NCBI GenBank assembly: GCA_030019415.1
Contig: JASEEX010000024.1
Coordinates: forward strand, 1 to 32,820
Source: Thermodesulfovibrionales bacterium
GTDB lineage: Bacteria > Nitrospirota > Thermodesulfovibrionia > Thermodesulfovibrionales > SM23-35
DNA: 32,820 nt
Direction of reading: 5' to 3'
The notes beneath the pieces were generated by a model. The model did not search any database. It was given only the letters and a program-made list of their open reading frames with translations, and was not told the origin of the DNA. This document shows, one piece after another, positions 25,308 to 32,820 of this stretch (the stretch's first letter is position 1; every line of letters begins with the position of its first letter). A program made the position numbers and the translations under genes.

Positions 25308-28300
25308 CTACTCCCCCTTATCCTTTTTCTCCAAGAGTTCCACATCGAGTCCAAGACTCTGGAGTTCTTTTATTAATACATGGAACGATTCCGGGACACC
25401 CGGTTCGAGGGTTGCATCTCCTTTCACAATTGCTTCATACATACGCGCCCTGCCCGTAACATCATCACTTTTGACAGTCAAAAACTCCTGAAGTGTATGA
25501 GCAGCTCCGTATGCCTCAAGTGCCCATACCTCCATCTCGCCGAGCCTCTGGCCACCAAATTGCGCTTTCCCTCCGAGAGGCTGTTGTGTAACAAGAGAAT
25601 AAGGCCCAATTGAACGGGCATGCATCTTGTCATCGACAAGGTGATGGAGCTTCATCATGTACATATATCCGACAGTCACGGGTCTACCAAAGGGTTCACC
25701 CGTTCTGCTGTCATAAAGTGTCACTTGGCCGGACCTCGGGAGACCTGCCTTAACCATCAGCTCCTTTATCTCCGACTCCTTTGGACCCTCAAACACGGGA
25801 GTTGCTACATAAAGTCCCAGGGACTTTGCTGCCCAGCCAAGATGTGTCTCGAGTATCTGCCCAACATTCATCCTCGATGGGACTCCAAGGGGGTTGAGAA
25901 TTACATCGATAGGTGTTCCATCCGGAAGAAAAGGCATATCTTCTTCTGGAAGTACCATCGCAACCACTCCCTTATTGCCATGGCGGCCTGCCATTTTGTC
26001 ACCTGCCTGGACTTTCCGCTTCATTGCGACGAACACCTTTACTACCTTATTCACCCCATGAGGCAGTTCGTCACCCATTTCTACTCTGCCAATCCTTTCA
26101 TCATACCTTGATTCAAGATAGCGTATATAACGGTTCGTTTCATTATGTATGGACTCCATCTTCTCACGAATCTCGCTGTCCTCTACCTTTATACGCATAA
26201 GATGCTCGTCTTTAACCCTCAGGAGATGCCCTTCCATCAGTCTCCCTTTTTTGGGGCATATGACCTCTTTTGTCTTAGAATCTCTAACATCCTCTGTGAC
26301 ATTCTGCCCGAGAAGGAGTTCCCTCAACTTCCTGAACTTCTCCTCCTTTATTATCCTCACTTCTTCTTCAAGGTCCCGCTGCAGTCTCTGTATGTCCTCC
26401 TTTTCTATGCTTTTTGCCCTCTCGTCCTTCTCTACCCCTTTCCTTGAAAATATCCTCACATCAACAACCGTTCCCTTTATTCCAGGTGGAACATAAAGGC
26501 AGCTCTCTTTTACCTCCTCTGCCTTTTCTCCGAATATTGCCCTCAGAAGCTTTTCCTCCGGTGTGAGCTGCGTTTCCCCTTTTGGCGTAACCTTTCCCAC
26601 AAGGATATCCCCTGGCTTTACCTCTGCACCCATCCTTATTATTCCGCTTTCGTCGAGATCTTTTAATGCCTCTTCCCCAACATTAGGGATATCCCGCGTG
26701 ATTTCTTCCGGCCCGAGCTTGGTATCTCTTGATTCTATTTCGAACTCTTCTATATGCACCGAAGTGTAGACATCCTCCTTGACGAGCCTCTCACTAATAA
26801 GGATTGCGTCCTCAAAATTGTATCCACCCCAAGGCATAAAGGCCACAAGGACATTCTTCCCAAGGGCAAGCTCTCCGAGCTCGGTAGAGGGACCCTCAGC
26901 AAGGATATCGCCTTTTTCTACAACATCGCCGACATTCACTATAGGTCTCTGGTTAATGCTCGTTGCTTGGTTCGACCTCTGGAACTTTATGAGGTTATAT
27001 ATATCGACACTTCTCCCATCATCTGAAACCCTGACGACAATCCTTGATGCATCAACACTCTCGACAACACCAGCCTTTTTTGCAAGTACAAGGGCTCCTG
27101 AATCCCTTGCTGCAACATATTCCATGCCAGTACCTACTATCGGAGCCTCTGGCTGTAAAAGCGGGACAGCCTGCCTCTGCATGTTCGAGCCCATCAGGAC
27201 CCTGTTTGCATCATCGTTCTCAAGGAAGGGTATGAGAGAGGCAGAAACACCAACAATCTGTTTTGGAGATACATCCATGTATTCCACTTCCTGAGGTGAT
27301 ACCATCCTGAAGTCCCCGCCAACTCTCGCAGAAACTGCATCTCCAATAAGATTCCCATTTTTATCCATAGGGGAGGTTGCCTCAGCAATTATATATTTTT
27401 CACCATCTATTGCGGAAAGGCATACAATATTGTTTGTAACCTTGCCGGTCACAACCTTTCTGTAAGGGACCTCTATAAAGCCGAAATCATTTACCCTTGC
27501 GTATGTTGCGAGAGACGTTATGAGTCCGATGTTTGGACCCTCAGGCGTTTCCACCGGACAGATCCTCCCATGGTGTGTTGGGTGTACATCCCTCACCTCA
27601 AAGCCTGCCCTCTCACGTGTAAGACCGCCGGGCCCTATGGCAGAGAGCCTTCTCTTATGGGTAATCTCGGACAGAGGGTTCGTCTGGTCCATAAACTGGC
27701 TGAGCTGGCTCGAACCAAAAAACCCCTTGACAGCAGCCATCACTGGCTTAGCATTTATGAGATCATGCGGCATTGCTGTCTCAAGGTCTGTGAGTGTCAT
27801 CTTCTCCTTTATGGCGCGCTGCATCCTTACAAGCCCGATCCTGAACTGGTTTTCAAGAAGCTCTCCAACCCCTCTAACCCTCCTGTTGCCGAGATGGTCT
27901 ATGTCATCAACTTCTCCCTTTCCAGTCCTGAGAGCAAAAAGATACCTCACGATCTCTATTATGTCTTTATCTGTGAGTACCCTGCTTTCAAGTGGGGCAT
28001 CAATACTAAGCCGTTTATTCAGTTTCAAACGCCCAACAGGTGAAAGGTCGTATCTTTTAGGGTCAAAAAATAATCCATTAAACAGCTCTCTTGCAGTATT
28101 TAAGGTAGGTGGTTCACCAGGCCTCAATTTTGTGTATATCTCAACAAGTGCCTCCTCCTGTGTACTAACCCCGTCTGCCAGAAGAGTATCTCTGAGCGAA
28201 GGTAGATAGTTGACATTGTCTATAAAAAGGAGGCTGAGAGAATCCATCTTGAGAGAGAGGATTCTGCTGAGAGCATTTTCTGTAATAACCTCATTGCCCT

Positions 28301-29240
28301 CGAGTATCACCTCTCCCGTTGATGGATCGATAATGTCCTTCAGAGTAACCCTGCCAATAATTTCATCTTCAGAGATGGGTACCTCCTTAATTCCGGATGC
28401 CTCCATCTTTTTGACAGCACCTCTTGTAATTTTACTTCCTTCCTTAACAATCAATTCTTTTGTAACAGGGTCAACTATGTTCCGAGAAGACTTGATCCCC
28501 GTGAGGGCTTCACTTACAGCGCACGTAAATTTTTTATCACCTATTTTGATTATCTCTTCGGGATAGAAAATCTTTAAGAGATCTTCATTCGTATAACCGA
28601 GGGCCTTGAGGACTATCGTTGCAGGAAACTTTTTCCGCCTGTCGATCCTCACGTATAGGATATCCTTTGTGTCAAACTCAAAATCAAGCCAGGAGCCTCG
28701 TGAAGGGATTACCCTCGCAGAATAAAGAAGCCTTCCACTGACATGTGTCTTACCCTTGTCATGGCTGAAGAATACCCCAGGTGAGCGATGAAGCTGGCTG
28801 ACAACAACACGTTCTGTCCCATTTATTATAAAGGTTCCTACATCGGTCATTAATGGCATCTCACCAATATATACGTCCTCCTCTCTTGATTCCCTTAATC
28901 TCTTGTTCCCTTCTTGCTCAAATTCCCATAGGTTAAGCTTCACTCTTATCTTCAGCGGCGTAGCATAAGTAATCCCTTTCTGTAAGCAATCTCGAACGCT
29001 GAACTTTGGTTCGCCTATCATATAACCCAAAAATTCTATAGAGGCTGTCTCGTTGTAATCCAGTATCGGAAATATACTTAGGAATGCAGCCTGCAGCCCC
29101 CTCTCGTCCCTCTTGTCCATAGGGATACCCCTCTGCAAAAACTTCTCATAAGACCCCTTCTGTATTTCTATGAGGTTAGGGACATCCAAGAATGGAGGAA
29201 CCTTTCCAAAGCGTAATCTTTCTCTTAGAACTCTTGCCAT
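25308..29240 (-). CDS. rpoB: RNA polymerase beta subunit
   Basis: The start is ATG 29240 ([14 protein letters not shown]), preceded by AAGGAG; the 30 extra residues in the track are not RpoB-like. The rifampicin region [31 protein letters not shown] has the residues of sensitive enzymes. [48 protein letters not shown] and [10 protein letters not shown] are the conserved C-terminal blocks. The length of 1310 aa is normal. The first codons are duplicated in the upstream spacer. Confidence 0.98.
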   Translation of the reverse strand: MARVLRERLRFGKVPPFLDVPNLIEIQKGSYEKFLQRGIPMDKRDERGLQAAFLSIFPILDYNETASIEFLGYMIGEPKFSVRDCLQKGITYATPLKIRVKLNLWEFEQEGNKRLRESREEDVYIGEMPLMTDVGTFIINGTERVVVSQLHRSPGVFFSHDKGKTHVSGRLLYSARVIPSRGSWLDFEFDTKDILYVRIDRRKKFPATIVLKALGYTNEDLLKIFYPEEIIKIGDKKFTCAVSEALTGIKSSRNIVDPVTKELIVKEGSKITRGAVKKMEASGIKEVPISEDEIIGRVTLKDIIDPSTGEVILEGNEVITENALSRILSLKMDSLSLLFIDNVNYLPSLRDTLLADGVSTQEEALVEIYTKLRPGEPPTLNTARELFNGLFFDPKRYDLSPVGRLKLNKRLSIDAPLESRVLTDKDIIEIVRYLFALRTGKGEVDDIDHLGNRRVRGVGELLENQFRIGLVRMQRAIKEKMTLTDLETAMPHDLINAKPVMAAVKGFFGSSQLSQFMDQTNPLSEITHKRRLSAIGPGGLTRERAGFEVRDVHPTHHGRICPVETPEGPNIGLITSLATYARVNDFGFIEVPYRKVVTGKVTNNIVCLSAIDGEKYIIAEATSPMDKNGNLIGDAVSARVGGDFRMVSPQEVEYMDVSPKQIVGVSASLIPFLENDDANRVLMGSNMQRQAVPLLQPEAPIVGTGMEYVAARDSGALVLAKKAGVVESVDASRIVVRVSDDGRSVDIYNLIKFQRSNQATSINQRPIVNVGDVVEKGDILAEGPSTELGELALGKNVLVAFMPWGGYNFEDAILISERLVKEDVYTSVHIEEFEIESRDTKLGPEEITRDIPNVGEEALKDLDESGIIRMGAEVKPGDILVGKVTPKGETQLTPEEKLLRAIFGEKAEEVKESCLYVPPGIKGTVVDVRIFSRKGVEKDERAKSIEKEDIQRLQRDLEEEVRIIKEEKFRKLRELLLGQNVTEDVRDSKTKEVICPKKGRLMEGHLLRVKDEHLMRIKVEDSEIREKMESIHNETNRYIRYLESRYDERIGRVEMGDELPHGVNKVVKVFVAMKRKVQAGDKMAGRHGNKGVVAMVLPEEDMPFLPDGTPIDVILNPLGVPSRMNVGQILETHLGWAAKSLGLYVATPVFEGPKESEIKELMVKAGLPRSGQVTLYDSRTGEPFGRPVTVGYMYMMKLHHLVDDKMHARSIGPYSLVTQQPLGGKAQFGGQRLGEMEVWALEAYGAAHTLQEFLTVKSDDVTGRARMYEAIVKGDATLEPGVPESFHVLIKELQSLGLDVELLEKKDKGE

Positions 29241-29370
29241 ATTTCTCCTTCTTTCTTTATTGGATTTTTGGGGGATTGGGTTAGACAAAATATCAAATTT
29301 TATATAGTTTATTTTATCAAATATTTGCAAAGTTTTCCAGCATAACCTATCTTTCTCTTAGAACTCTTGC
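29216..29370. repeat. Direct duplication of the first rpoB codons in the rplL-rpoB spacer
   Basis: The 22 bp at 29216-29237 (rpoB codons just after ATG) occur again without change at 29349-29370, next to the rplL stop. On the coding strand both begin GCAAGAGTTCTAAGAG. The copy near rplL lacks the ATG and the RBS. Confidence 0.93.
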
Positions 29371-29373
29371 TCT

Positions 29374-29760
29374 TTATTTAATCTCTACTGTTGCACCCTG
29401 TTCTTCGAGCTTTGCCTTTATTGCTTCAGCCTCTTCTTTTGAAACACCCATTTTTACAGGCTTTGGAGCTCCATCAACAAGGTCTTTCGCCTCTTTGAGA
29501 CCGAGCGCCGTAAGTTCCCTTACTACCTTTATAACCTGAATCTTCTTCTCACCAGCAACAGATAAGATTACATCAAAACTTGTCTTCTCCTCAGCTTCTG
29601 GTACAGCTACTCCAACAGGCGCTCCAGGCACAGCAGCCACAGCAACTGGCGCTGCAGCAGTTACACCATATCTCTCTTCAAACTCTTTAATAAATTTCGA
29701 CATCTCGAGGACTGTCATGTTATCGATAAATTCAAAAACCTGTTCTTTTGTAATAGCCAT
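29374..29760 (-). CDS. rplL: Ribosomal protein L7/L12
   Basis: Forms the flexible stalk of the 50S subunit that recruits translation factors. The N-terminal dimerisation part is [26 protein letters not shown], followed by an Ala/Val/Pro-rich hinge (~35-55) and the C-terminal domain [47 protein letters not shown]. The length of 128 aa is usual. AAAGGAGG precedes the ATG. It lies after rplJ with a spacer made largely of tandem repeats. Confidence 0.98.
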   Translation of the reverse strand: MAITKEQVFEFIDNMTVLEMSKFIKEFEERYGVTAAAPVAVAAVPGAPVGVAVPEAEEKTSFDVILSVAGEKKIQVIKVVRELTALGLKEAKDLVDGAPKPVKMGVSKEEAEAIKAKLEEQGATVEIK

Positions 29761-29796
29761 TCTTTAAATCCTCCTTTAATTTAAGTTAAAAGTTAG

Positions 29797-29856
29797 GAGT
29801 TATGAGTTATGAGTTATGAGTTTTAAAACTTTTCACTTTTAACTTTTCACTTTTAA
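29797..29856. repeat. Heptamer-period repeats across the rplJ stop codon
   Basis: GAGTTAT occurs three times at 29797-29817, and CTTTTCACTTTTAA (2 x 7 bp) occurs twice at 29829-29856. The rplJ stop codon (29807-29809) lies in the first array, and the second array encodes KVKSEKLKVKS at its end. Confidence 0.93.
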
Positions 29857-30367
29857 CTTTTTTAGTTTTCAGTGCTTCCATTGCATAAACAAAACTATTT
29901 ATACTCGCACTTAGGGCAGCGGCAAATTTACCGAGAGGTGCCCGGAACGAACCTACAACCATAGACATCAACACTTTCCTCGGCGGTAGCTCAGCAATAG
30001 CCTTTATATCATTTGATACATAGAACCTGCCTTCGATAATACCACTGTTGATCTTAAGCTTTTCGTTCTTCTTTAAATACTCAATTACCCTTCCCGCTGT
30101 CAGCACGGGGTCATCACAGCTGATAACTACGCCTACAGGGCCTTTGAAAGAGTCCCTTGCAACCGAAACGGGTGTACCAAGGGACGCAATTCTGGCAAAG
30201 GTGTTTTTAACCACTCTATACTTGATATCCCCATCTCTCAGGAGCCTCCTCAACTCCGAAAGCTCAGCAACCGTCATTCCCCTATAATCTGTAAAGATTA
30301 CTGCCTTTGCTTTATTGAAATCGTCTTTAAGTTCAGCTATAACCTGTTCCTTTTCCCCCTTCTTCAG
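29807..30367 (-). CDS. rplJ: Ribosomal protein L10, probable CTG start
   Basis: L10 anchors the L7/L12 stalk on 23S rRNA. The track starts at an internal Met (MTVAELSELRRLL), but the frame is open upstream and encodes a full L10 N-terminus: LKKGEKEQVIAELKDDFNKAKAVIFTDYRG. No ATG, GTG or TTG is available there. The best start is CTG at 30367, 1 nt after the rplA stop, with AAGGGGG 6 nt upstream. This gives 186 aa, about 10-15 longer than usual; the excess is the repeat-encoded C-terminus KVKSEKLKVKSFKTHNS. L10-L12 operons are commonly controlled by L10 binding to its own mRNA; I did not identify such a site. Confidence 0.93.
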   Translation of the reverse strand: MKKGEKEQVIAELKDDFNKAKAVIFTDYRGMTVAELSELRRLLRDGDIKYRVVKNTFARIASLGTPVSVARDSFKGPVGVVISCDDPVLTAGRVIEYLKKNEKLKINSGIIEGRFYVSNDIKAIAELPPRKVLMSMVVGSFRAPLGKFAAALSASINSFVYAMEALKTKKVKSEKLKVKSFKTHNS

Positions 30368-30368
30368 T

Positions 30369-31061
30369 TTACACCCCCTTCCCCAGAGATGCTACATCAA
30401 CAGCTATCCCTGGTCCCATAGTTGACGAGATGGATAACTTTTTAAGATACTTACCTTTGCTCGTTGCTGGTTTTGCCTTTACTATCGATTCAATTACTGT
30501 CTTAGCATTATCAAGGAGCTTCTTGGTATCGAATGAGACTCTACCGATCGGGACGTGCACAATACCTGCCTTTTCAGCTTTATATTCTACCTTTCCTGCC
30601 TTTATCTCCCCAACAGCCCTCGAGATATCGAAAGTTACAGTGCCAAGTTTAGGGTTTGGCATAAGCCCTCTTGGACCGAGTATTTTACCGAGTTTCCCCA
30701 CAAGACCCATCATATCAGGGGTTGCAACAGCCTTGTCAAAGTCAAGCCACCCTTTGCTTATCTTCTCGATAAGGTCTTCTGCACCAACAATATCTGCACC
30801 TGCATCTATAGCCTCTTTTTCTTTTTCTCCTTTTGCAAAAACCAGAACCCTCACCTTTTTGCCTATTCCGTGGGGAAGGACAACTGATCCCTTAACCATC
30901 TGGTCTGATTTCCTCGGATCGATACCAAGATTTACCGCTAAGTCGACGGTCTCATCAAACATGGTATAAGAAGATTGCTTTACAAGGCTTACTGCCTCTT
31001 CAAGGGAATATTCCTTGACTCTCTCGATCTTCTCTTTAGCTGCCTTTATCTTTTTCCCCAT
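30369..31061 (-). CDS. rplA: Ribosomal protein L1
   Basis: L1 binds 23S rRNA at the E-site stalk and often represses its own operon. [44 protein letters not shown] and [18 protein letters not shown] are diagnostic. The 230 aa length is normal. Shine-Dalgarno pairing before the ATG is poor. The gene ends directly before rplJ, so the two are translationally coupled. Confidence 0.98.
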   Translation of the reverse strand: MGKKIKAAKEKIERVKEYSLEEAVSLVKQSSYTMFDETVDLAVNLGIDPRKSDQMVKGSVVLPHGIGKKVRVLVFAKGEKEKEAIDAGADIVGAEDLIEKISKGWLDFDKAVATPDMMGLVGKLGKILGPRGLMPNPKLGTVTFDISRAVGEIKAGKVEYKAEKAGIVHVPIGRVSFDTKKLLDNAKTVIESIVKAKPATSKGKYLKKLSISSTMGPGIAVDVASLGKGV

Positions 31062-31147
31062 TTCTTTGAGGAACTTTGTCCCTCAACCTCCCTAAAATTA
31101 ATATTTATTATTCAATTTGGTTTCAAATGGGCGACGCCCCTCTTTGC

Positions 31148-31576
31148 TTAATCTATTATTTCTACCCCCATGCTCCTTGCAGTCCCGCTTATTATCTTTA
31201 CAGCTTCATCGAGAGAGCAGGCATTCAGATCTGGAAGCTTCTTCTGGGCTATTTCTCTAATCTGCGCTGATGTGACCTTTCCAACCTTATCTTTATTGGG
31301 TGCACTTGAACCCTTAATGATACCAGCCGCCTTTTTCAAGAGTTCTGATGCAGGCGGTGTCTTGGTTACGAATGTGAATGACCTATCAGAATAGACCGTT
31401 AATACCACCGGTACTATTGTATCCCCCAGTGCCTGAGTCTGTGAATTAAAGGCCTTACAGAACTCTATAATATTAATACCATGTGGACCAAGGGCTGGCC
31501 CTACAGGTGGTGCGGGATTTGCCTTCCCTGCAGGTATCTGAAGTTTGACCTGAGCAACTACTCCCTTTTTAGCCAT
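31148..31576 (-). CDS. rplK: Ribosomal protein L11
   Basis: Part of the GTPase-associated centre of the 50S subunit. [35 protein letters not shown] is the N-terminal signature; [19 protein letters not shown] and [13 protein letters not shown] complete it. It has the ordinary length of 142 aa. The spacer to rplA (86 bp) holds a small GC palindrome GGGCGACGCCC (31129-31139) with no clear function. Confidence 0.98.
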   Translation of the reverse strand: MAKKGVVAQVKLQIPAGKANPAPPVGPALGPHGINIIEFCKAFNSQTQALGDTIVPVVLTVYSDRSFTFVTKTPPASELLKKAAGIIKGSSAPNKDKVGKVTSAQIREIAQKKLPDLNACSLDEAVKIISGTARSMGVEIID

Positions 31577-31594
31577 CTAAACCCCCATATTCTT

Positions 31595-31654
31595 AAATTC
31601 CAAATTCCAAATCTTAAAACTCTTTTGAAATTTGAATTTTGTATTTTGAATTTT
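31595..31654. repeat. Heptamer-period repeats between nusG and rplK
   Basis: AAATTCC occurs twice (31595-31608), and GAATTTT, GTATTTT, GAATTTT follow (31634-31654). Both runs have a 7-bp period and occupy most of the 86-bp spacer. Confidence 0.85.
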
Positions 31655-31662
31655 ATTTATAT

Positions 31663-32187
31663 TCATGCTTTCTCCGCCTGGGAAAAATTAAGCTCTACGG
31701 GTGTCTGCCTGCCGAATATGCTGACCATAACACAAAGCCTACCATGGTCTATATCAATATCCTCTACATAACCAACAAAATTAGTGAAAGGCCCATCAAT
31801 GATCCTGACTTGTTCTCCCTTCTGGAACCTGGTCTTGACCATGGGCATGGGCCCCTTTTCTATCTGCTGAAGTATAACTGCAACCTCTTCCTCGGAAAGG
31901 GCAACAGGTTTTGTTCCGCCTACAAAGCCTGTTACGCGCGGCGTGTTCCTGACGAGGTGCCATGTCTCATCATCCATTTCCATCTCTACAAGTATATATC
32001 CGGGATAAAATTTCTTGTCGATTTCTCTCTTTTTACCCCCTCTTAGCTCTATAACCCTCTCCGTTGGTATAAGAATCCTCGATATCTTTTCCTCCAGACC
32101 CCCTTTATCTCTCCTCTCTTCTATAGTAAGCTTGACTTTCTCTTCATATCCTGAATAGGTGTGAACTACATACCAGTTTTTCCCCAT
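31663..32187 (-). CDS. nusG: Transcription termination/antitermination protein NusG
   Basis: The NGN domain begins NWYVVHTYSGYEEKVKLTIEE, with FYPGYILVEMEMDDETWHLVRNTPRVTGFVG. The KOW domain at the C-terminus is FQKGEQVRIIDGPFTNFVGYVEDID. The length of 174 aa is typical. AAGGTAAGG at the end of secE serves as its RBS, 4 bp separating the two genes. Confidence 0.98.
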   Translation of the reverse strand: MGKNWYVVHTYSGYEEKVKLTIEERRDKGGLEEKISRILIPTERVIELRGGKKREIDKKFYPGYILVEMEMDDETWHLVRNTPRVTGFVGGTKPVALSEEEVAVILQQIEKGPMPMVKTRFQKGEQVRIIDGPFTNFVGYVEDIDIDHGRLCVMVSIFGRQTPVELNFSQAEKA

Positions 32188-32191
32188 AGCC

Positions 32192-32377
32192 TTACCTTAG
32201 CACCAACCCTACTAATTTTGAAAGGCCGAGATCGACAATGCCCAAGAATAATGAAATAACCAAGACAGTGATTATAACAACCCAGGTCGAACCCATGAGT
32301 TCATCCCTTGATGGGAAAACCACTTTCTTTATCTCGATCTTCACTTCTCTGAAAAATTCCTTAACTTTGTTTAACAT
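32192..32377 (-). CDS. secE: Preprotein translocase subunit SecE
   Basis: A small, single-span SecYEG subunit. The amphipathic helix FFREVKIEIKKVVFPSRDELMGST precedes one membrane helix (VVIITVLVISLFLGIVDLGLSKLVG). The length is 61 aa. The position between tRNA-Trp and nusG is standard in bacteria. Confidence 0.96.
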   Translation of the reverse strand: MLNKVKEFFREVKIEIKKVVFPSRDELMGSTWVVIITVLVISLFLGIVDLGLSKLVGLVLR

Positions 32378-32408
32378 AGTATCCTATCAGTCAATAATTC
32401 TGAATTTT

Positions 32409-32436
32409 AACTCATAACTTATAACTTACAACTTTT
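32409..32436. repeat. Heptamer repeats between tRNA-Trp and secE
   Basis: Four degenerate units AACTCAT, AACTTAT, AACTTAC, AACTTTT in tandem, directly beside the 3' end of the tRNA gene. Confidence 0.85.
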
Positions 32437-32439
32437 AAG

Positions 32440-32516
32440 TGGCAGGCCAGGAGGGATTTGAACCCCCAACCCTCGGATTTGGAGTCCGATGCTCTATCCG
32501 TTAGAGCTACTGGCCT
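32440..32516 (-). tRNA. tRNA-Trp (CCA anticodon)
   Basis: On the minus strand the acceptor arms are AGGCCAG and CTGGCCT, followed by G and an encoded CCA end. The anticodon stem CGGACT-CCA-AATCCG gives the anticodon CCA, and the T-arm contains GGTTCAAATCC. The position between rpmG and secE is the common place for tRNA-Trp in bacterial L33-SecE operons. Confidence 0.96.
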
Positions 32517-32525
32517 ATCTTTTTT

Positions 32526-32581
32526 AAATTCCAAATCTCAAATTCCAAATGTTTGGTTATTTGGAATTTGGTTATTGGTTA
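32526..32581. repeat. Heptamer repeats with a perfect hairpin between rpmG and tRNA-Trp
   Basis: Eight 7-bp units read AAATTCC, AAATCTC, AAATTCC, AAATGTT, TGGTTAT, TTGGAAT, TTGGTTA, TTGGTTA. CAAATTCCAAAT (32539-32550) pairs perfectly with ATTTGGAATTTG (32559-32570) around an 8-nt loop. The right half resembles the repeat near 9.75 kb. Confidence 0.93.
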
Positions 32582-32584
32582 TTT

Positions 32585-32737
32585 CTAAGATTTTATCTCC
32601 TTGTGTAATGTATGCCTCCTGCAATGTCTGCAGTATTTCTTCAGCTGAAGCTTGTCGGGTGTATTCTTTTTATTCTTTGTACTTGAATAGTTCCTATTCT
32701 TGCACTCTGTGCACTGAAAAAGGATTATATCACGCAT
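32585..32737 (-). CDS. rpmG: Ribosomal protein L33
   Basis: Too short for the ORF track. The translation is 50 aa: [19 protein letters not shown]...[16 protein letters not shown]. It has both CxxC zinc pairs (CTEC and CRHC) of the zinc-binding L33 form and the expected ending. It lies 28 bp after tuf and before tRNA-Trp, as expected. Confidence 0.97.
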   Translation of the reverse strand: MRDIILFQCTECKNRNYSSTKNKKNTPDKLQLKKYCRHCRRHTLHKEIKS

Positions 32738-32765
32738 TCTAACTCCCTACACATCTGTGTTCTTC

Positions 32766-32820
32766 TCACTCCAGTATCTCCGTAACAACACCTGCACCTA
32801 CAGTCCTTCCGCCCTCTCTT
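32766..32820 (-). CDS. tuf: Elongation factor Tu, C-terminal end only
   Basis: The minus-strand frame entering from the window edge reads REGGRTVGAGVVTEILE and a TGA stop, the typical last residues of EF-Tu. The remainder lies outside the window. The order tuf-rpmG-tRNA-Trp-secE-nusG is the standard one. Confidence 0.93.
   Translation of the reverse strand, partial: REGGRTVGAGVVTEILE

Noticed and set aside
25307-25354. rpoC start at ATG 25354 as in the ORF track
   Set aside because: The extra 16 residues lie within rpoB and are unlike RpoC; the TTG after the rpoB stop has a good RBS and the expected N-terminus.
25261-28566. Many ORFs of 60-230 codons on the plus strand inside rpoB and rpoC
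   Set aside because: They are antisense shadows of two fully recognisable genes and show no RBS or family features.
29241-29330. rpoB start at 29330
   Set aside because: The added 30 residues come from AT-rich spacer and no RBS precedes them, while ATG 29240 has AAGGAG.
31129-31139. GGGCGACGCCC palindrome between rplK and rplA as an L1 operator or terminator
   Set aside because: It is short, has no following T-run on the coding strand and does not resemble the L1 binding site I know.

Overview
The window comes from a diderm (outer-membrane-bearing) bacterium. It carries a complete Kdo (LPS inner-core sugar) supply route (kdsA, kdsB, kdsC, kdsD) and a conventional ribosomal protein/RNA polymerase operon. 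Gene content, the metal-type KdsA and the HflK/HflC, DUF362 and PEPCK-like genes would fit a Nitrospirota-like or other deep-branching anaerobic lineage. That placement is an inference from memory of such genomes, not a search result.

Layout: (1) 1-890: the 3' part of an IS1634-type transposase, cut by the window edge, which appears to have truncated the last gene of the neighbouring operon. (2) 9610 down to 883, minus strand: one long, tightly overlapped operon kdsB-pyrG-kdsA-kdsD-kdsC-pgsA-plsY-queC-DUF1284-UPF0158-small unknown-STAS/HATPase (truncated). It couples CTP synthesis, CMP-Kdo formation and phospholipid synthesis, with queuosine synthesis and poorly known genes at its tail. A good sigma70-type promoter lies just upstream of kdsB with almost no leader. 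(3) 9855-13197, plus strand: a divergent PEPCK(ATP)-like protein, an M50 site-2-type protease and trpS. (4) 13383-14873, minus strand: a broken M48-type lipoprotein and a DUF362 protein. (5) 14928-17496: a compound palindromic element and a leader with competing hairpins, followed by hflK-hflC-DnaJ-domain gene. (6) 17511-20732: a small hybrid-looking membrane ORF on the minus strand and a Ca2+-type P-type ATPase on the plus strand. (7) 32820 down to 20691, minus strand: tuf (partial)-rpmG-tRNA-Trp-secE-nusG-rplK-rplA-rplJ-rplL-rpoB-rpoC-Mut7-C RNase-like gene.

The most unusual layer is not a gene. Short degenerate repeats with a 7-bp period occupy many intergenic spacers (9.67-9.78 kb, 29.8 kb, 31.6 kb, 32.41 kb, 32.53 kb). 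They also lie inside coding frames: twice in queC, once in kdsB and at the 3' end of rplJ. In queC and kdsB these tracts accompany a small palindrome (7-bp arms, 5-nt loop, core GAATCAAGTTC or its reverse). A third copy of the palindrome lies between genes near 17.83 kb. Because 7 is not a multiple of 3, these repeats could create frame switching in queC and other genes.

Several start codons were corrected from the ORF track: UPF0158 at 2427, the P-type ATPase at 18006, rpoC at a TTG (25306), rpoB at 29240, and rplJ at a probable CTG (30367). rpmG (50 aa) and the tuf 3' end are real but absent from the track. No CRISPR array, prophage or clear defence island was seen.
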